Shown: piece by piece, positions 1 to 6,111 of the stretch | Position numbering within the stretch: position 1 is the first letter of the stretch | How the letters are laid out: each line of letters begins with the position of its first letter | Source: an uncultured Solirubrobacterales bacterium | GTDB lineage: Bacteria; Actinomycetota; Thermoleophilia; Solirubrobacterales; Solirubrobacteraceae | Length of the DNA stretch: 8,209 bases | Direction of reading: 5' to 3' | Assembly (NCBI GenBank): GCA_937973575.1 | Contig: CALJKH010000081.1 | Span: 1-8,209, forward strand | Translations under genes and position numbers: made by a program | Notes under the pieces: model-generated | What the model saw: only the letters and a program-made list of their open reading frames with translations | Databases searched by the model: none | Told to the model about the DNA's origin: nothing

Positions 1-1
1 C

Positions 2-1021
2 GTTTCGGTAGAGCTTCTTCGGAGGCCAGAACTAGAGGGCCTTCCGGTGATTGTGGCTGGAAGCGGGCCCAGGTCGGTCGTGACTACCGCGAGCTACGAG
101 GCGCGTGAGTTTGGCGTTGGCTCGGCGATGCCAGCGGCGCGTGCGCTCCGTCTCTGTCCCGAAGCGGTCGTGATCCCACCTGATGGGGCTGAGTACCGGC
201 GAATGTCAGGGTTGGTTATGGAGCTGATTCGACATCACGTCCCATCGGTGGAGGCAGCCGGTCTCGATGAGGCCTATGCCGACCTGACAGGAATGGTTGC
301 TCCAAGCGCTGCGATGCGACGAGTTGTTCGTGACATTCAGGTCGAAACGGGCCTTCACGCATCAGTTGGGATCGGTCCAAACAAGCTTGTGGCCAAGGTT
401 GCCTCCGACGCCGAAAAGCCTGACGGGTTTGTAGTTCTGAGCTCCACCCAAGCGTCCATGAGATTCGCCGATGAGCCCTGCAGGCTTCTTCCTGGGATAG
501 GCCCTAAGACCGCGGAAAGGCTTGAGCGAATGGGTGTCGCAACGATCCAAGAGCTCTCTGAGGTGGGAGTTGATGCTCTCGTCGAGGAGTTTGGAGCGAG
601 GCAGGGGCCGTGGCTAGCCCAGCGTGCACGGTTTGAGGATGACTCGCCTGTTGTTACCTCCCGGGAGGCTGTGTCCGAGTCGAGGGAGACCACATTCGAT
701 GTCGACATTGAGGACAGGGATACTTTGGACCAGAGGCTCGATGCCTTGGTGACTGAGCTTTCCGCCGCTCTCGTTAAACACGCCCACAAGGGCCGTACCG
801 TTGGAATCAAGATCCGTTTCGCAGACTTTGAGACACATACTCGGGCAAGGACACTCGACTCTCCGGTTAACGATGCTGGCTCAATAGCTCGGGTTGCACA
901 CGAGCTCCTTGACGAGTTCGCCCCAGACAGGCCCGTGCGACTGCTTGGAGTGCGCGTGGCCGGTTTAGCTGAGAAGAGCCCGGGGGAGGAGCGGGGGCAG
1001 CTGAGCCTTCCTCTCGGATGA
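2..1021 (+). CDS. dinB: DNA polymerase IV (Y-family), 5'-truncated by window edge
   Basis: Translesion DNA polymerase that extends primers past damaged bases with low fidelity. The frame is open from base 2, so the gene begins before the window. Against E. coli DinB about 13 residues are missing, including the first metal-binding Asp and the steric-gate region. Visible in the 339 residues: the finger motif SYEAREFGVGSAMP (31-44); the palm motif GLDEAYADLTG (87-97) with catalytic Asp89-Glu90; ASVGIGPNKLVAKVASD (120-136); a helix-hairpin-helix LLPGIGPKTAERL (162-174); a little-finger domain from about 225; and a C-terminal QLSLPL (333-338) that fits a sliding-clamp binding peptide. All core residues in view are intact, so it should be functional. 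Its stop overlaps the next start (ATGA), indicating co-transcription with the hydrolase gene. Its promoter lies outside the window, so SOS control cannot be judged. Confidence 0.95.
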   Translation, partial: VSVELLRRPELEGLPVIVAGSGPRSVVTTASYEAREFGVGSAMPAARALRLCPEAVVIPPDGAEYRRMSGLVMELIRHHVPSVEAAGLDEAYADLTGMVAPSAAMRRVVRDIQVETGLHASVGIGPNKLVAKVASDAEKPDGFVVLSSTQASMRFADEPCRLLPGIGPKTAERLERMGVATIQELSEVGVDALVEEFGARQGPWLAQRARFEDDSPVVTSREAVSESRETTFDVDIEDRDTLDQRLDALVTELSAALVKHAHKGRTVGIKIRFADFETHTRARTLDSPVNDAGSIARVAHELLDEFAPDRPVRLLGVRVAGLAEKSPGEERGQLSLPLG

Positions 1022-1845
1022 TCGCCAAGGAGTTAGAAATTGAGGCGCCCGACGGCACCATTTTGCGCGGGTCAGTTGAAGGGGAGGGGAGACCTGTCGT
1101 TCTTCTTCACGGCTTGACGTCGGCTAGGCGTTACGTGTTGATGGGCTCCAGACTGCTTGTCAAGTCTGGCTTTCAGACGGTTTCTTACGACGCCCGAGGA
1201 CATGGAGTGAGTGATCCATCGCAAACGGTCAATGCCTATGACTATTCGCATCTGGCCGACGACCTTTCGCACATTCTCGAGGGATCCGCTGCCACGCGGC
1301 CCATGGGAGTCGGAATTTCGATGGGGGCGCACACTCTCGCTGCGGCTGCTTCCGCCAATCCCAATCTGTTCTCTTCGCTGGTTCTAATAACTCCCGCGTA
1401 CTTGCCCGGAATGACCTTCGGGCCTGAGAAGCGAGCACATTGGCATGCGCTCGCTGAGGGACTCCGCAACGGAGGACCAGTGGGATTCATTGCTGCCGGA
1501 GCAACGGATGGCGTGGACGAACGCTGGAGCGAGTTAGCCAAACGGGCCACTCTTCAGCGGATGGCGCTCCACAGACATCCCGGTGCCGTCGCGGATGCTC
1601 TCGACTCCGTGCCACAGAGCGTTCCATTCACTGATTGGAGCGAGCTATCAAAGCTGGATATTCCGATCGCTGTAGTGGGGTCCCAAGACAATGCGGATCC
1701 AGGCCATCCACTATCAGTGGCCACCGAGTGGAGCGAACGACTTCCTAATGCCTCGCTCTTCGTAGAGGCCGAGGACGAAAGTCCGCTCGCCTGGCGCGGC
1801 GCTGCAATATCGAAGATCGCGATTGAAACTGCCGGAGCTGTTTAG
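1018..1845 (+). CDS. Alpha/beta-fold hydrolase, catalytic His apparently absent
   Basis: A 275-residue protein of the alpha/beta-hydrolase fold, probably a cytosolic esterase-like enzyme of unknown substrate; there is no signal peptide. Seen: oxyanion-hole motif LLHGLTS (29-35), the DARGHGVSDP strand-turn (58-67), nucleophile elbow GISMG (99-103) with Ser101, and the acid-loop strand VVGSQDNADPGHP (219-231) with Asp224. At the C-terminus, where family members normally carry a GH(S/x)P catalytic histidine, it reads EDESPLAWRG (252-261), so no His stands in the usual place. From memory, related actinobacterial proteins have a similar ESPLAWQG-type ending, so this may be a family trait rather than a mutation. 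The ATG overlaps the dinB stop by 4 bases with no good ribosome site upstream, so translation is probably coupled. A link to polymerase IV function is unproven. Confidence 0.9.
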   Translation: MIAKELEIEAPDGTILRGSVEGEGRPVVLLHGLTSARRYVLMGSRLLVKSGFQTVSYDARGHGVSDPSQTVNAYDYSHLADDLSHILEGSAATRPMGVGISMGAHTLAAAASANPNLFSSLVLITPAYLPGMTFGPEKRAHWHALAEGLRNGGPVGFIAAGATDGVDERWSELAKRATLQRMALHRHPGAVADALDSVPQSVPFTDWSELSKLDIPIAVVGSQDNADPGHPLSVATEWSERLPNASLFVEAEDESPLAWRGAAISKIAIETAGAV

Positions 1846-1848
1846 CTC
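1835..1848. terminator. Possible small hairpin at convergent gene ends
   Basis: GAGCT (1835-1839) and AGCTC (1844-1848) form a perfect 5-bp stem with a 4-base loop GTTT. It spans the overlapping stop codons of the hydrolase gene (TAG) and the minus-strand gene (TAA on its strand). There is no T-run on either side, so any terminator role is weak inference based only on its position between converging genes. Confidence 0.2.
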
Positions 1849-2369
1849 TCTGCTGCCCGCCACACAGCGGCGATATGGGGGCCAGTCAGCTCCAACTCAT
1901 CCGCTGCATCAAGAATCCACGAGCACGCTGTTGTAAGTGACGGGTCGTCACACAGCGCCAGCTCCAGAGTGAGTTCAATTCTCTCCAATCCGAGTGCCAG
2001 TGATCGCGATACAGCCACAACTCGGTCGCCGGGACTCAGCGCCTCAGACCGGGATGTTGATTCTTCAGGGCTGACACAGCTGTGAACACTTCCCAGTCGA
2101 TCGACAATCCAAAGCGACATTTCGTCTGGCTTGCCTCGCCAGGTTGCGGCAGACGGGATGCATTCGAGCTGAAAGTTCGGACTTCCCGGACTGTTCACGC
2201 TCAATACAGCCATCGTGAACCCGTCAGGTCCAGAAGTAGCCTGAATCTCTGGACAAAGGCTCTGACCGGCTTTCCCTGAGCTCACTGAGATGCAGGTATG
2301 GGCGCAGAGACTCTCTAGGCGCCTTTTCGGGCCTTTTGCGAGCACAGACGGGAAAGTAGCCGTGGACAT
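1842..2369 (-). CDS. Hypothetical protein, start uncertain
   Basis: I do not recognise this gene. The minus-strand frame is open from 2747 to 1842, but bases above 2525 belong to the plus-strand gene, and 2401-2470 is AT-rich with A/T-ending codons (TTA, CAT, GAT, AAT, CAA, TGT, TAT, GTA) unlike the neighbours. I therefore prefer the ATG at 2369 (175 aa). The main alternative is GTG at 2519 (225 aa). The product is soluble with no signal peptide. The only hint is a middle section LWIVDRLGSV followed by LSPGDRVVAVSRSLA and a hydrophobic end HIAAVWRAAES. This faintly resembles the last strands of PP2C/SpoIIE-type phosphatases (GDR...SDG...V), but no metal-binding aspartates are evident. The stop overlaps the hydrolase stop by 4 bases, a tight convergent arrangement that supports a real gene end. 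Confidence 0.5.
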   Translation of the reverse strand: MSTATFPSVLAKGPKRRLESLCAHTCISVSSGKAGQSLCPEIQATSGPDGFTMAVLSVNSPGSPNFQLECIPSAATWRGKPDEMSLWIVDRLGSVHSCVSPEESTSRSEALSPGDRVVAVSRSLALGLERIELTLELALCDDPSLTTACSWILDAADELELTGPHIAAVWRAAES

Positions 2370-2524
2370 CGGCACAGCCCGTAAGACTGGGCTTCCGGGC
2401 TCATTCTGACAATCTATATCTAGCTCTACATAACATTGATTATCGAGCGCATGCGATAACAGACGGGCACTGTTCGGATTAGCGAGATAGCAGCGCAGAA
2501 CGAACCTCCCTAGACTCACCCCCG
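2370..2524. promoter_or_regulatory. AT-rich divergent promoter region
   Basis: The section 2401-2460 is clearly richer in A/T than its surroundings and lies between a minus-strand and a plus-strand gene. On the minus strand a -10-like TAGATT occupies 2416-2411, which would place transcription start near 2404 and give a leader of about 35 bases before the ATG at 2369. The plus-strand -10 box is listed separately. No convincing -35 elements were found. This reading depends on the downstream start chosen for the minus-strand gene. Confidence 0.35.
2511..2516 (+). promoter_or_regulatory. -10 box TAGACT, leaderless-type promoter
   Basis: TAGACT fits the actinobacterial -10 consensus TANNNT and ends 8 bases before the ATG at 2525. 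Transcription would therefore begin at or next to the start codon. No purine-rich ribosome site precedes that ATG (the preceding bases are pyrimidine-rich), which supports a leaderless mRNA. No clear -35 is seen. Confidence 0.55.
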
Positions 2525-3115
2525 ATGGCAAAGCAAAGACAGGTACGAGTCGAGCAGCGAAGTGCGCTAGCCGCAATGCAGGCTCTTGAAAAGCGCTCGG
2601 ACGCAGAGCTCGAGTCTGAGACAAAGTATCGCTCAGCCGCTTACGCGATTCTCGGAGCGCGTGCTGCAGAGCGCTACGACGCTGACGCCTCACGCCTTTG
2701 GTTCCAGAAGGCCATTGCAGCCGCGCGCCCCCAAGAGCGGATGGCACTCAAGCGGATGGCCGATGCCTCGCTCGCTCTTGCGGAACGACGCGCGGGAGAC
2801 CTCAAAGAGGCTGTTCAGAAGCTTGGTAGCGAGGCACCATCCCGTGGTCAGATGTTCCTACTCCAACTGATGGGAATCGTTGCACCACCGAAGTCCGCAC
2901 CGCTCTGGCGTCGGATTGCTGGACCTTTGGCAATTGTTGGCATCGTGATCCTGCTTCTAGCCGTTGGGCTCGGGATCGTCGAGTTGATCGCGCTTCCGCT
3001 CGGAGGAGTTGCACTACTCGCTGGGCTGCTCTACGCAGTCCTTCTCGTTGCTGCTGGCCTTGGCCTGCTCGTCTTTTTGGGCAGGCGTCGCCAGCAAAAA
3101 GCTCGCGCGTCCTAG
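2525..3115 (+). CDS. Helical protein with two C-terminal membrane segments
   Basis: A 196-residue protein of unknown function. Residues 1-105 are charged and helical, with an Ala/Arg/Glu-rich stretch (37-100) that looks like one or two TPR-like helical hairpins (YDADASRLWFQKAIAAA, then MALKRMADASLALAERRAG). A hinge APPKSAPLWRR (120-130) precedes two hydrophobic segments, about 131-153 and 157-185, and a basic tail GRRRQQKARAS. The positive-inside rule puts both the N-terminal domain and the tail in the cytoplasm, giving a membrane-anchored hairpin. From memory, similar proteins occur in Thermoleophilia without an assigned role. The ATG at 2525 is chosen because of the TAGACT box 8 bases upstream. 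The stop codon directly abuts the stop of the minus-strand cyclophilin gene (3115/3116), with no spacer and no obvious terminator. Confidence 0.85.
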   Translation: MAKQRQVRVEQRSALAAMQALEKRSDAELESETKYRSAAYAILGARAAERYDADASRLWFQKAIAAARPQERMALKRMADASLALAERRAGDLKEAVQKLGSEAPSRGQMFLLQLMGIVAPPKSAPLWRRIAGPLAIVGIVILLLAVGLGIVELIALPLGGVALLAGLLYAVLLVAAGLGLLVFLGRRRQQKARAS

Positions 3116-3802
3116 CTAGCTCTGCCGCGTTACCTTCACCGATTCGATAACGATCGGGTCTAGTGGTGGGCCGTCTTGGGCCCCTCCCATCGCCTGCGAC
3201 TGGTTAATCGGCTGGGCGGAGATCAGGTCAGCTGTTGAGAGACCTGCTGTGACCTTTCCGAGCACGGCGTAATCGGGCTGAAACTGGGCCGTGTCGCCTG
3301 TGACGATGAAGAACTGACTTCCGGCCGTGCCAGAGGGCTCGGCTCCCCCCTTCGCCATTGCGACGGTGCCGCGCGGATACTGCTGGCTTGAGGGTGGCGC
3401 TTCGACTGTTTTGTAGCCTGGGCCACCCAAGCCTGTCCCCGCCGGATCTCCCCCCTGAATTACAAATCCTGGGGCAAGTCTGTGAAACGAGAGCCCGTCG
3501 TAAAACCCAGATTTGGCGAGCGACACGATGGAGGCAGCCGTTTTCGGCGATACCCCTGAGTCGACCTCGATCGTGAAGCTTCCGCAGTTGGTCTTGAATT
3601 GAAGGTTCCAAACACTGCCTGCTGGCAGCTTCTGAGTGGGTGCTGTGAGGTGCTGTCTCCCAGGCTGAGGGGCTGCTGGAGAGACCTTGGAACAGCTGGC
3701 CTCTGCTCCTGCTGACGACTTGCTCTTACCTGTGTCGCCACAGCCTGCAACAAGAAGCGTAACTGCGAACACGAACGAGGTTTGGGCGATCACTCTGCGC
3801 AC
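3116..3802 (-). CDS. Cyclophilin-type peptidyl-prolyl isomerase lipoprotein
   Basis: Catalyses cis-trans isomerisation of X-Pro bonds, here probably outside the membrane as a folding factor. The 228-residue product begins with a basic start and hydrophobic core (MRRVIAQTSFVFAVTLL) and a lipobox LVAGC, so Cys21 should be lipidated after signal peptidase II cleavage. A low-complexity Ser/Ala/Pro linker (22-62) leads to the cyclophilin domain (about 65-226). Key motifs are FHRLAPGFVIQGGDP (106-120), with Arg108 matching the catalytic Arg of cyclophilin A, then GTVAMA (145-150) and GSQFFI (161-166). The start is a GTG; another in-frame GTG lies three codons on, but the first gives a better n-region. 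It is transcribed divergently from the lipid kinase/murT operon, with 78 bases between the start codons. Confidence 0.93.
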   Translation of the reverse strand: MRRVIAQTSFVFAVTLLVAGCGDTGKSKSSAGAEASCSKVSPAAPQPGRQHLTAPTQKLPAGSVWNLQFKTNCGSFTIEVDSGVSPKTAASIVSLAKSGFYDGLSFHRLAPGFVIQGGDPAGTGLGGPGYKTVEAPPSSQQYPRGTVAMAKGGAEPSGTAGSQFFIVTGDTAQFQPDYAVLGKVTAGLSTADLISAQPINQSQAMGGAQDGPPLDPIVIESVKVTRQS

Positions 3803-3816
3803 GGGTCGATGATGAC

Positions 3817-3822
3817 AAATTA
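3817..3822 (-). promoter_or_regulatory. Possible -10 box TAATTT for the cyclophilin gene
   Basis: Read on the minus strand, TAATTT matches TANNNT and ends 14 bases before the GTG at 3802. Transcription would then start roughly 7 bases before the start codon, giving a very short leader. No Shine-Dalgarno sequence is seen in that interval. The -35 region is not recognisable. Confidence 0.35.
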
Positions 3823-3866
3823 GGCGGCCGGTCCCGCTGGCTTGTGGATCCCACCCGCGCCGCGTA

Positions 3867-3872
3867 TACGCT
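3867..3872 (+). promoter_or_regulatory. -10 box TACGCT, leaderless-type promoter of the murT operon
   Basis: TACGCT (TANNNT) is followed by exactly 8 bases and then the GTG at 3881, the same geometry as the promoter at 2511-2516. There is no ribosome site before the GTG, so a leaderless transcript is the simplest reading. It decides the start of the lipid kinase: the longer frame from TTG at 3842 would place this box inside the coding region. A TTGTGG at 3842-3847 lies 19 bases upstream as a weak -35 candidate. Confidence 0.5.
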
Positions 3873-3880
3873 TACAGCCC

Positions 3881-4759
3881 GTGCCTGAGAACCTCGCCCT
3901 CATCGTCAATCCGTCAGCAGGTGGTGGCCGTGCGTCGAAGGTTCTTCAGTCAGCCTCACGCCTGCTTGATGAGCGCGGAACGGACTTCACTGTTGAACTT
4001 ACGGTTGACATCCCCCATGCCAAGGAGCTGGCAGTTAGGGCAAGCGAACAGGGACGGGTTGCAGTCGCGATTGGCGGCGACGGACTGGTCGGGGCGGTCG
4101 CTGCTGGATGTGCAGAAGCCGATGGAGTGCTTGGAATCGTGCCTGGCGGCCGAGGTAACGACCTAGCCCGCGTACTGGGTGTATCCACCAATACTGACGA
4201 GGCTGTTTCCCTGCTCTTTGAGGGTGCAGAACAGCCAATGGATCTGGGCGATGCGAACGGCAGACCCTTCTGCTGCATCGCCTCCTTCGGATACGACTCC
4301 GACGCAAACCGAATCGCTAACGACACCCGGGTTCCCGGTTCGCTCGCCTATCTCTGGGCTGCGATTAAGGCCTTGATTAGCTGGAAGCCAGCCAAGTTCA
4401 ATTTAGAACTCGACGGGAACCAATTGGACTTCACCGGGTTCAGTGTCATCGCAGCTAATTCAGCGGCCTATGGCGGAGGCATGTTCATCGCCCCGGAGGC
4501 TGATGTCCACGACGGTCTGCTCGATGTCGTTGTGATCAAGAAGTCCTCGAAGCTGAGGTTCCTTGCGAACCTACCCAGCGTGTTCAAAGGAGAGCACCTC
4601 AAGCAGGACACGGTGGAACTTCAGCGAGGCAAGGTCTTGAAGGTTGACGCGGATCGACCGTTCACGCTCTATGCGGACGGGGATCCGCTCTGCGATCTGC
4701 CCGCCACGATTTCAATTCGTCATAACGCAATCCGAGTGATCCTGCCGAGGGAAGCTTGA
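3881..4759 (+). CDS. YegS/diacylglycerol kinase-family lipid kinase
   Basis: An ATP-dependent kinase that would phosphorylate a lipid hydroxyl (diacylglycerol or a related lipid) at the inner membrane face. The 292-residue product shows the family pattern in order: LALIVNPSAGGGR (5-17), the nucleotide-binding AIGGDG (63-68), GIVPGGRGNDLAR (85-97), a second lobe with AYGGGMFIAPEADVHDGLLDVVV (start at about 197) and YADGDPL (264-270). The family usually has GGDGT followed by a (I/L)NE motif; here it is GGDGL-VGAV, and GG(T)xND appears as GGRGND, so substrate or metal handling may differ. The start is GTG 3881, supported by the -10 box 8 bases upstream; TTG 3842 would add 13 residues without family resemblance. 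The stop overlaps the murT start (TTGA). That coupling to lipid II amidation hints at a role in wall-lipid metabolism, but the substrate cannot be read from sequence. Confidence 0.92.
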   Translation: MPENLALIVNPSAGGGRASKVLQSASRLLDERGTDFTVELTVDIPHAKELAVRASEQGRVAVAIGGDGLVGAVAAGCAEADGVLGIVPGGRGNDLARVLGVSTNTDEAVSLLFEGAEQPMDLGDANGRPFCCIASFGYDSDANRIANDTRVPGSLAYLWAAIKALISWKPAKFNLELDGNQLDFTGFSVIAANSAAYGGGMFIAPEADVHDGLLDVVVIKKSSKLRFLANLPSVFKGEHLKQDTVELQRGKVLKVDADRPFTLYADGDPLCDLPATISIRHNAIRVILPREA

Positions 4760-6111
4760 GGACAGCCTTAGCTCGGCTCTTGGGCCTGCTCGCTGCCTTC
4801 GTGCTGCGTGCGCTTGGACGGGCCGGCACTACTGTCCCTGGCCGCGTAGCGCTTGCTGCAGATCCCAACTTCACGGCTGATCGAAGGGCACGGATTGACG
4901 GTCCTGTCGCTGTCGTTAGTGCCACGAATGGCAAGACGACAACCTCTGCACTTATCGCTGCCGCTCTAGGTCGGGACTTTAGCGTTGTCGGAAACTTTGA
5001 GGGAGCCAATATGGCCGGTGGCATTGCCTCATCTTTGATCCGTTTTCCAGCTAGGGACGAGCTTGCCGGCCTGTTTGAGGTTGACGAGTTTTGGTTGGGT
5101 GATGTCGCGACCGATCTCTCGCCCGACATCGTCCTGTTGGGGAACCTCTTTCGTGACCAGCTAGATCGCTACGGCGAACTCGACACCATTCTTGAGCGTT
5201 GGCATGAAGCTGTTGGAGGCCTTCACGCCGGCGGCAGCGCCTTTGTCGCCTGCGCAGACGATCCGGGAATCGCGTGGGTGCTTCGAGATCTCCCTGACGA
5301 AGCCGTCACCTGGTTCGGCTGTACGGCTGGGTCTGTGGACCTCGGCCGCCTCCCCCACGCAGCCGATTCGGATGCCTGCCGGAGATGTGGCGAGCCGCTT
5401 GAATACTCCGCCGTCTACCTTGGCCATCTGGGCGATTGGAGCTGTTCCTCATGTGGCCTGCAGCGGCCAACACTCGACTTTGAGCTGACTGCATTTACGC
5501 CGCGCGGGGCCAAAGCAATTGCTATTGACCTCAAGGGTCCGGACGGGCTCAGGAGTCTCTCGCTTCCCCTCCCCGGTCTCTACAACGCGTACAACGCGAT
5601 TAGCGCGTGGGCGGTCTGTTCAAGGCTCGGGCTAGATCCAAACTCCACAGCGCAAGCATTCTCGAGCACTGCAGCGGCGTTCGGACGAGGTGAACACTTC
5701 AGCCTGTCGGGAACTGATGTTCAGATGCTCCTCGTCAAGAATCCAACTGGTGCGAACGAGGTGATTCGCGCGCTTGCTGATGAGCCTGAGGGGCTGACCC
5801 TGCAGTTCATTCTGAACGATCAGATCGCTGACGGGCGCGATGTGTCGTGGATCTGGGATACGGATGTGGATGTACTCGTGCCTCGCATCGGGAGGCTGAT
5901 CTGCTCTGGGCATCGCGCCGACGAGGCGGCCCTTCGATTCAAATACGCAGGTCTTCCGCCTGAGCGAATCACGGTAGTTGACGACCCTCGACTAGGACTC
6001 GAGACAGCAGCTAGCACCGCTGAAGAGGTTTGGGTCCTGCCTACCTACACGGCAATGCTTGCCCTTCGCTCCGGTCTCACATCTGAGGGTGTTGTGGAGA
6101 AGGTGGTTTGA
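4756..6111 (+). CDS. murT: Lipid II isoglutaminyl synthase, Mur ligase-like subunit MurT
   Basis: With GatD it amidates the alpha-carboxyl of D-Glu in lipid II, making D-isoglutamine. MurT binds lipid II, activates the carboxyl with ATP and receives ammonia. The 451 residues show the Mur ligase centre with P-loop SATNGKTTT (55-63), GANMAGGIASSL (83-94), FEVDEFWL (107-114) and the family-specific NLFRDQLDRYGELD (130-143). A four-cysteine zinc ribbon (Cys208, 211, 230, 233) is inserted in the ATPase domain. GLYNAYNAISAW (274-285), AFGRGEHFS (308-316), KNPTGANEV (328-336) and the C-terminal domain segment LNDQIADGRDVSWIWD (353-368) follow; in characterised MurT an Asp of this C-terminal domain completes the GatD catalytic triad. 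The TTG start overlaps the kinase stop by 4 bases and has GAGG (4747-4750) upstream. All expected motifs are present and the length is normal. Unusually, GatD is not the next gene. Confidence 0.96.
   Translation: MRTALARLLGLLAAFVLRALGRAGTTVPGRVALAADPNFTADRRARIDGPVAVVSATNGKTTTSALIAAALGRDFSVVGNFEGANMAGGIASSLIRFPARDELAGLFEVDEFWLGDVATDLSPDIVLLGNLFRDQLDRYGELDTILERWHEAVGGLHAGGSAFVACADDPGIAWVLRDLPDEAVTWFGCTAGSVDLGRLPHAADSDACRRCGEPLEYSAVYLGHLGDWSCSSCGLQRPTLDFELTAFTPRGAKAIAIDLKGPDGLRSLSLPLPGLYNAYNAISAWAVCSRLGLDPNSTAQAFSSTAAAFGRGEHFSLSGTDVQMLLVKNPTGANEVIRALADEPEGLTLQFILNDQIADGRDVSWIWDTDVDVLVPRIGRLICSGHRADEAALRFKYAGLPPERITVVDDPRLGLETAASTAEEVWVLPTYTAMLALRSGLTSEGVVEKVV

Noticed and set aside
355..810. Long antisense open frame across dinB
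   Set aside because: Shadow of the dinB coding strand; the sense frame has full Y-family polymerase motifs.
2082..2279. Plus-strand 65-codon open frame inside the minus-strand hypothetical gene
   Set aside because: No promoter or ribosome site, and no protein-like composition; opposite a longer open frame.
2520..2747. N-terminal extension of the minus-strand hypothetical gene up to 2747
   Set aside because: This part is antisense to the first 74 codons of the plus-strand gene at 2525, which has the better promoter and protein-like sequence, so it is a shadow frame.
3073..3101. Inverted repeat CTTTTTG ... CAAAAAG with a 15-base middle section, near the convergent gene ends
   Set aside because: Considered as a terminator, but the T-run comes before and the A-run after the stem on either strand, the reverse of an intrinsic terminator, and it lies inside the coding region of the membrane-hairpin gene.
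3112..3119. CTAGCTAG palindrome at the abutting stop codons
   Set aside because: It arises from two adjacent TAG stops on opposite strands and is too short and A/T-rich to be read as a terminator or recombination site.
3842..3880. Longer start (TTG 3842) for the lipid kinase
   Set aside because: The 13 extra residues (WIPPAPRIRLQP-like) do not resemble the family, and they would overlap the TACGCT -10 box that lies 8 bases before GTG 3881.
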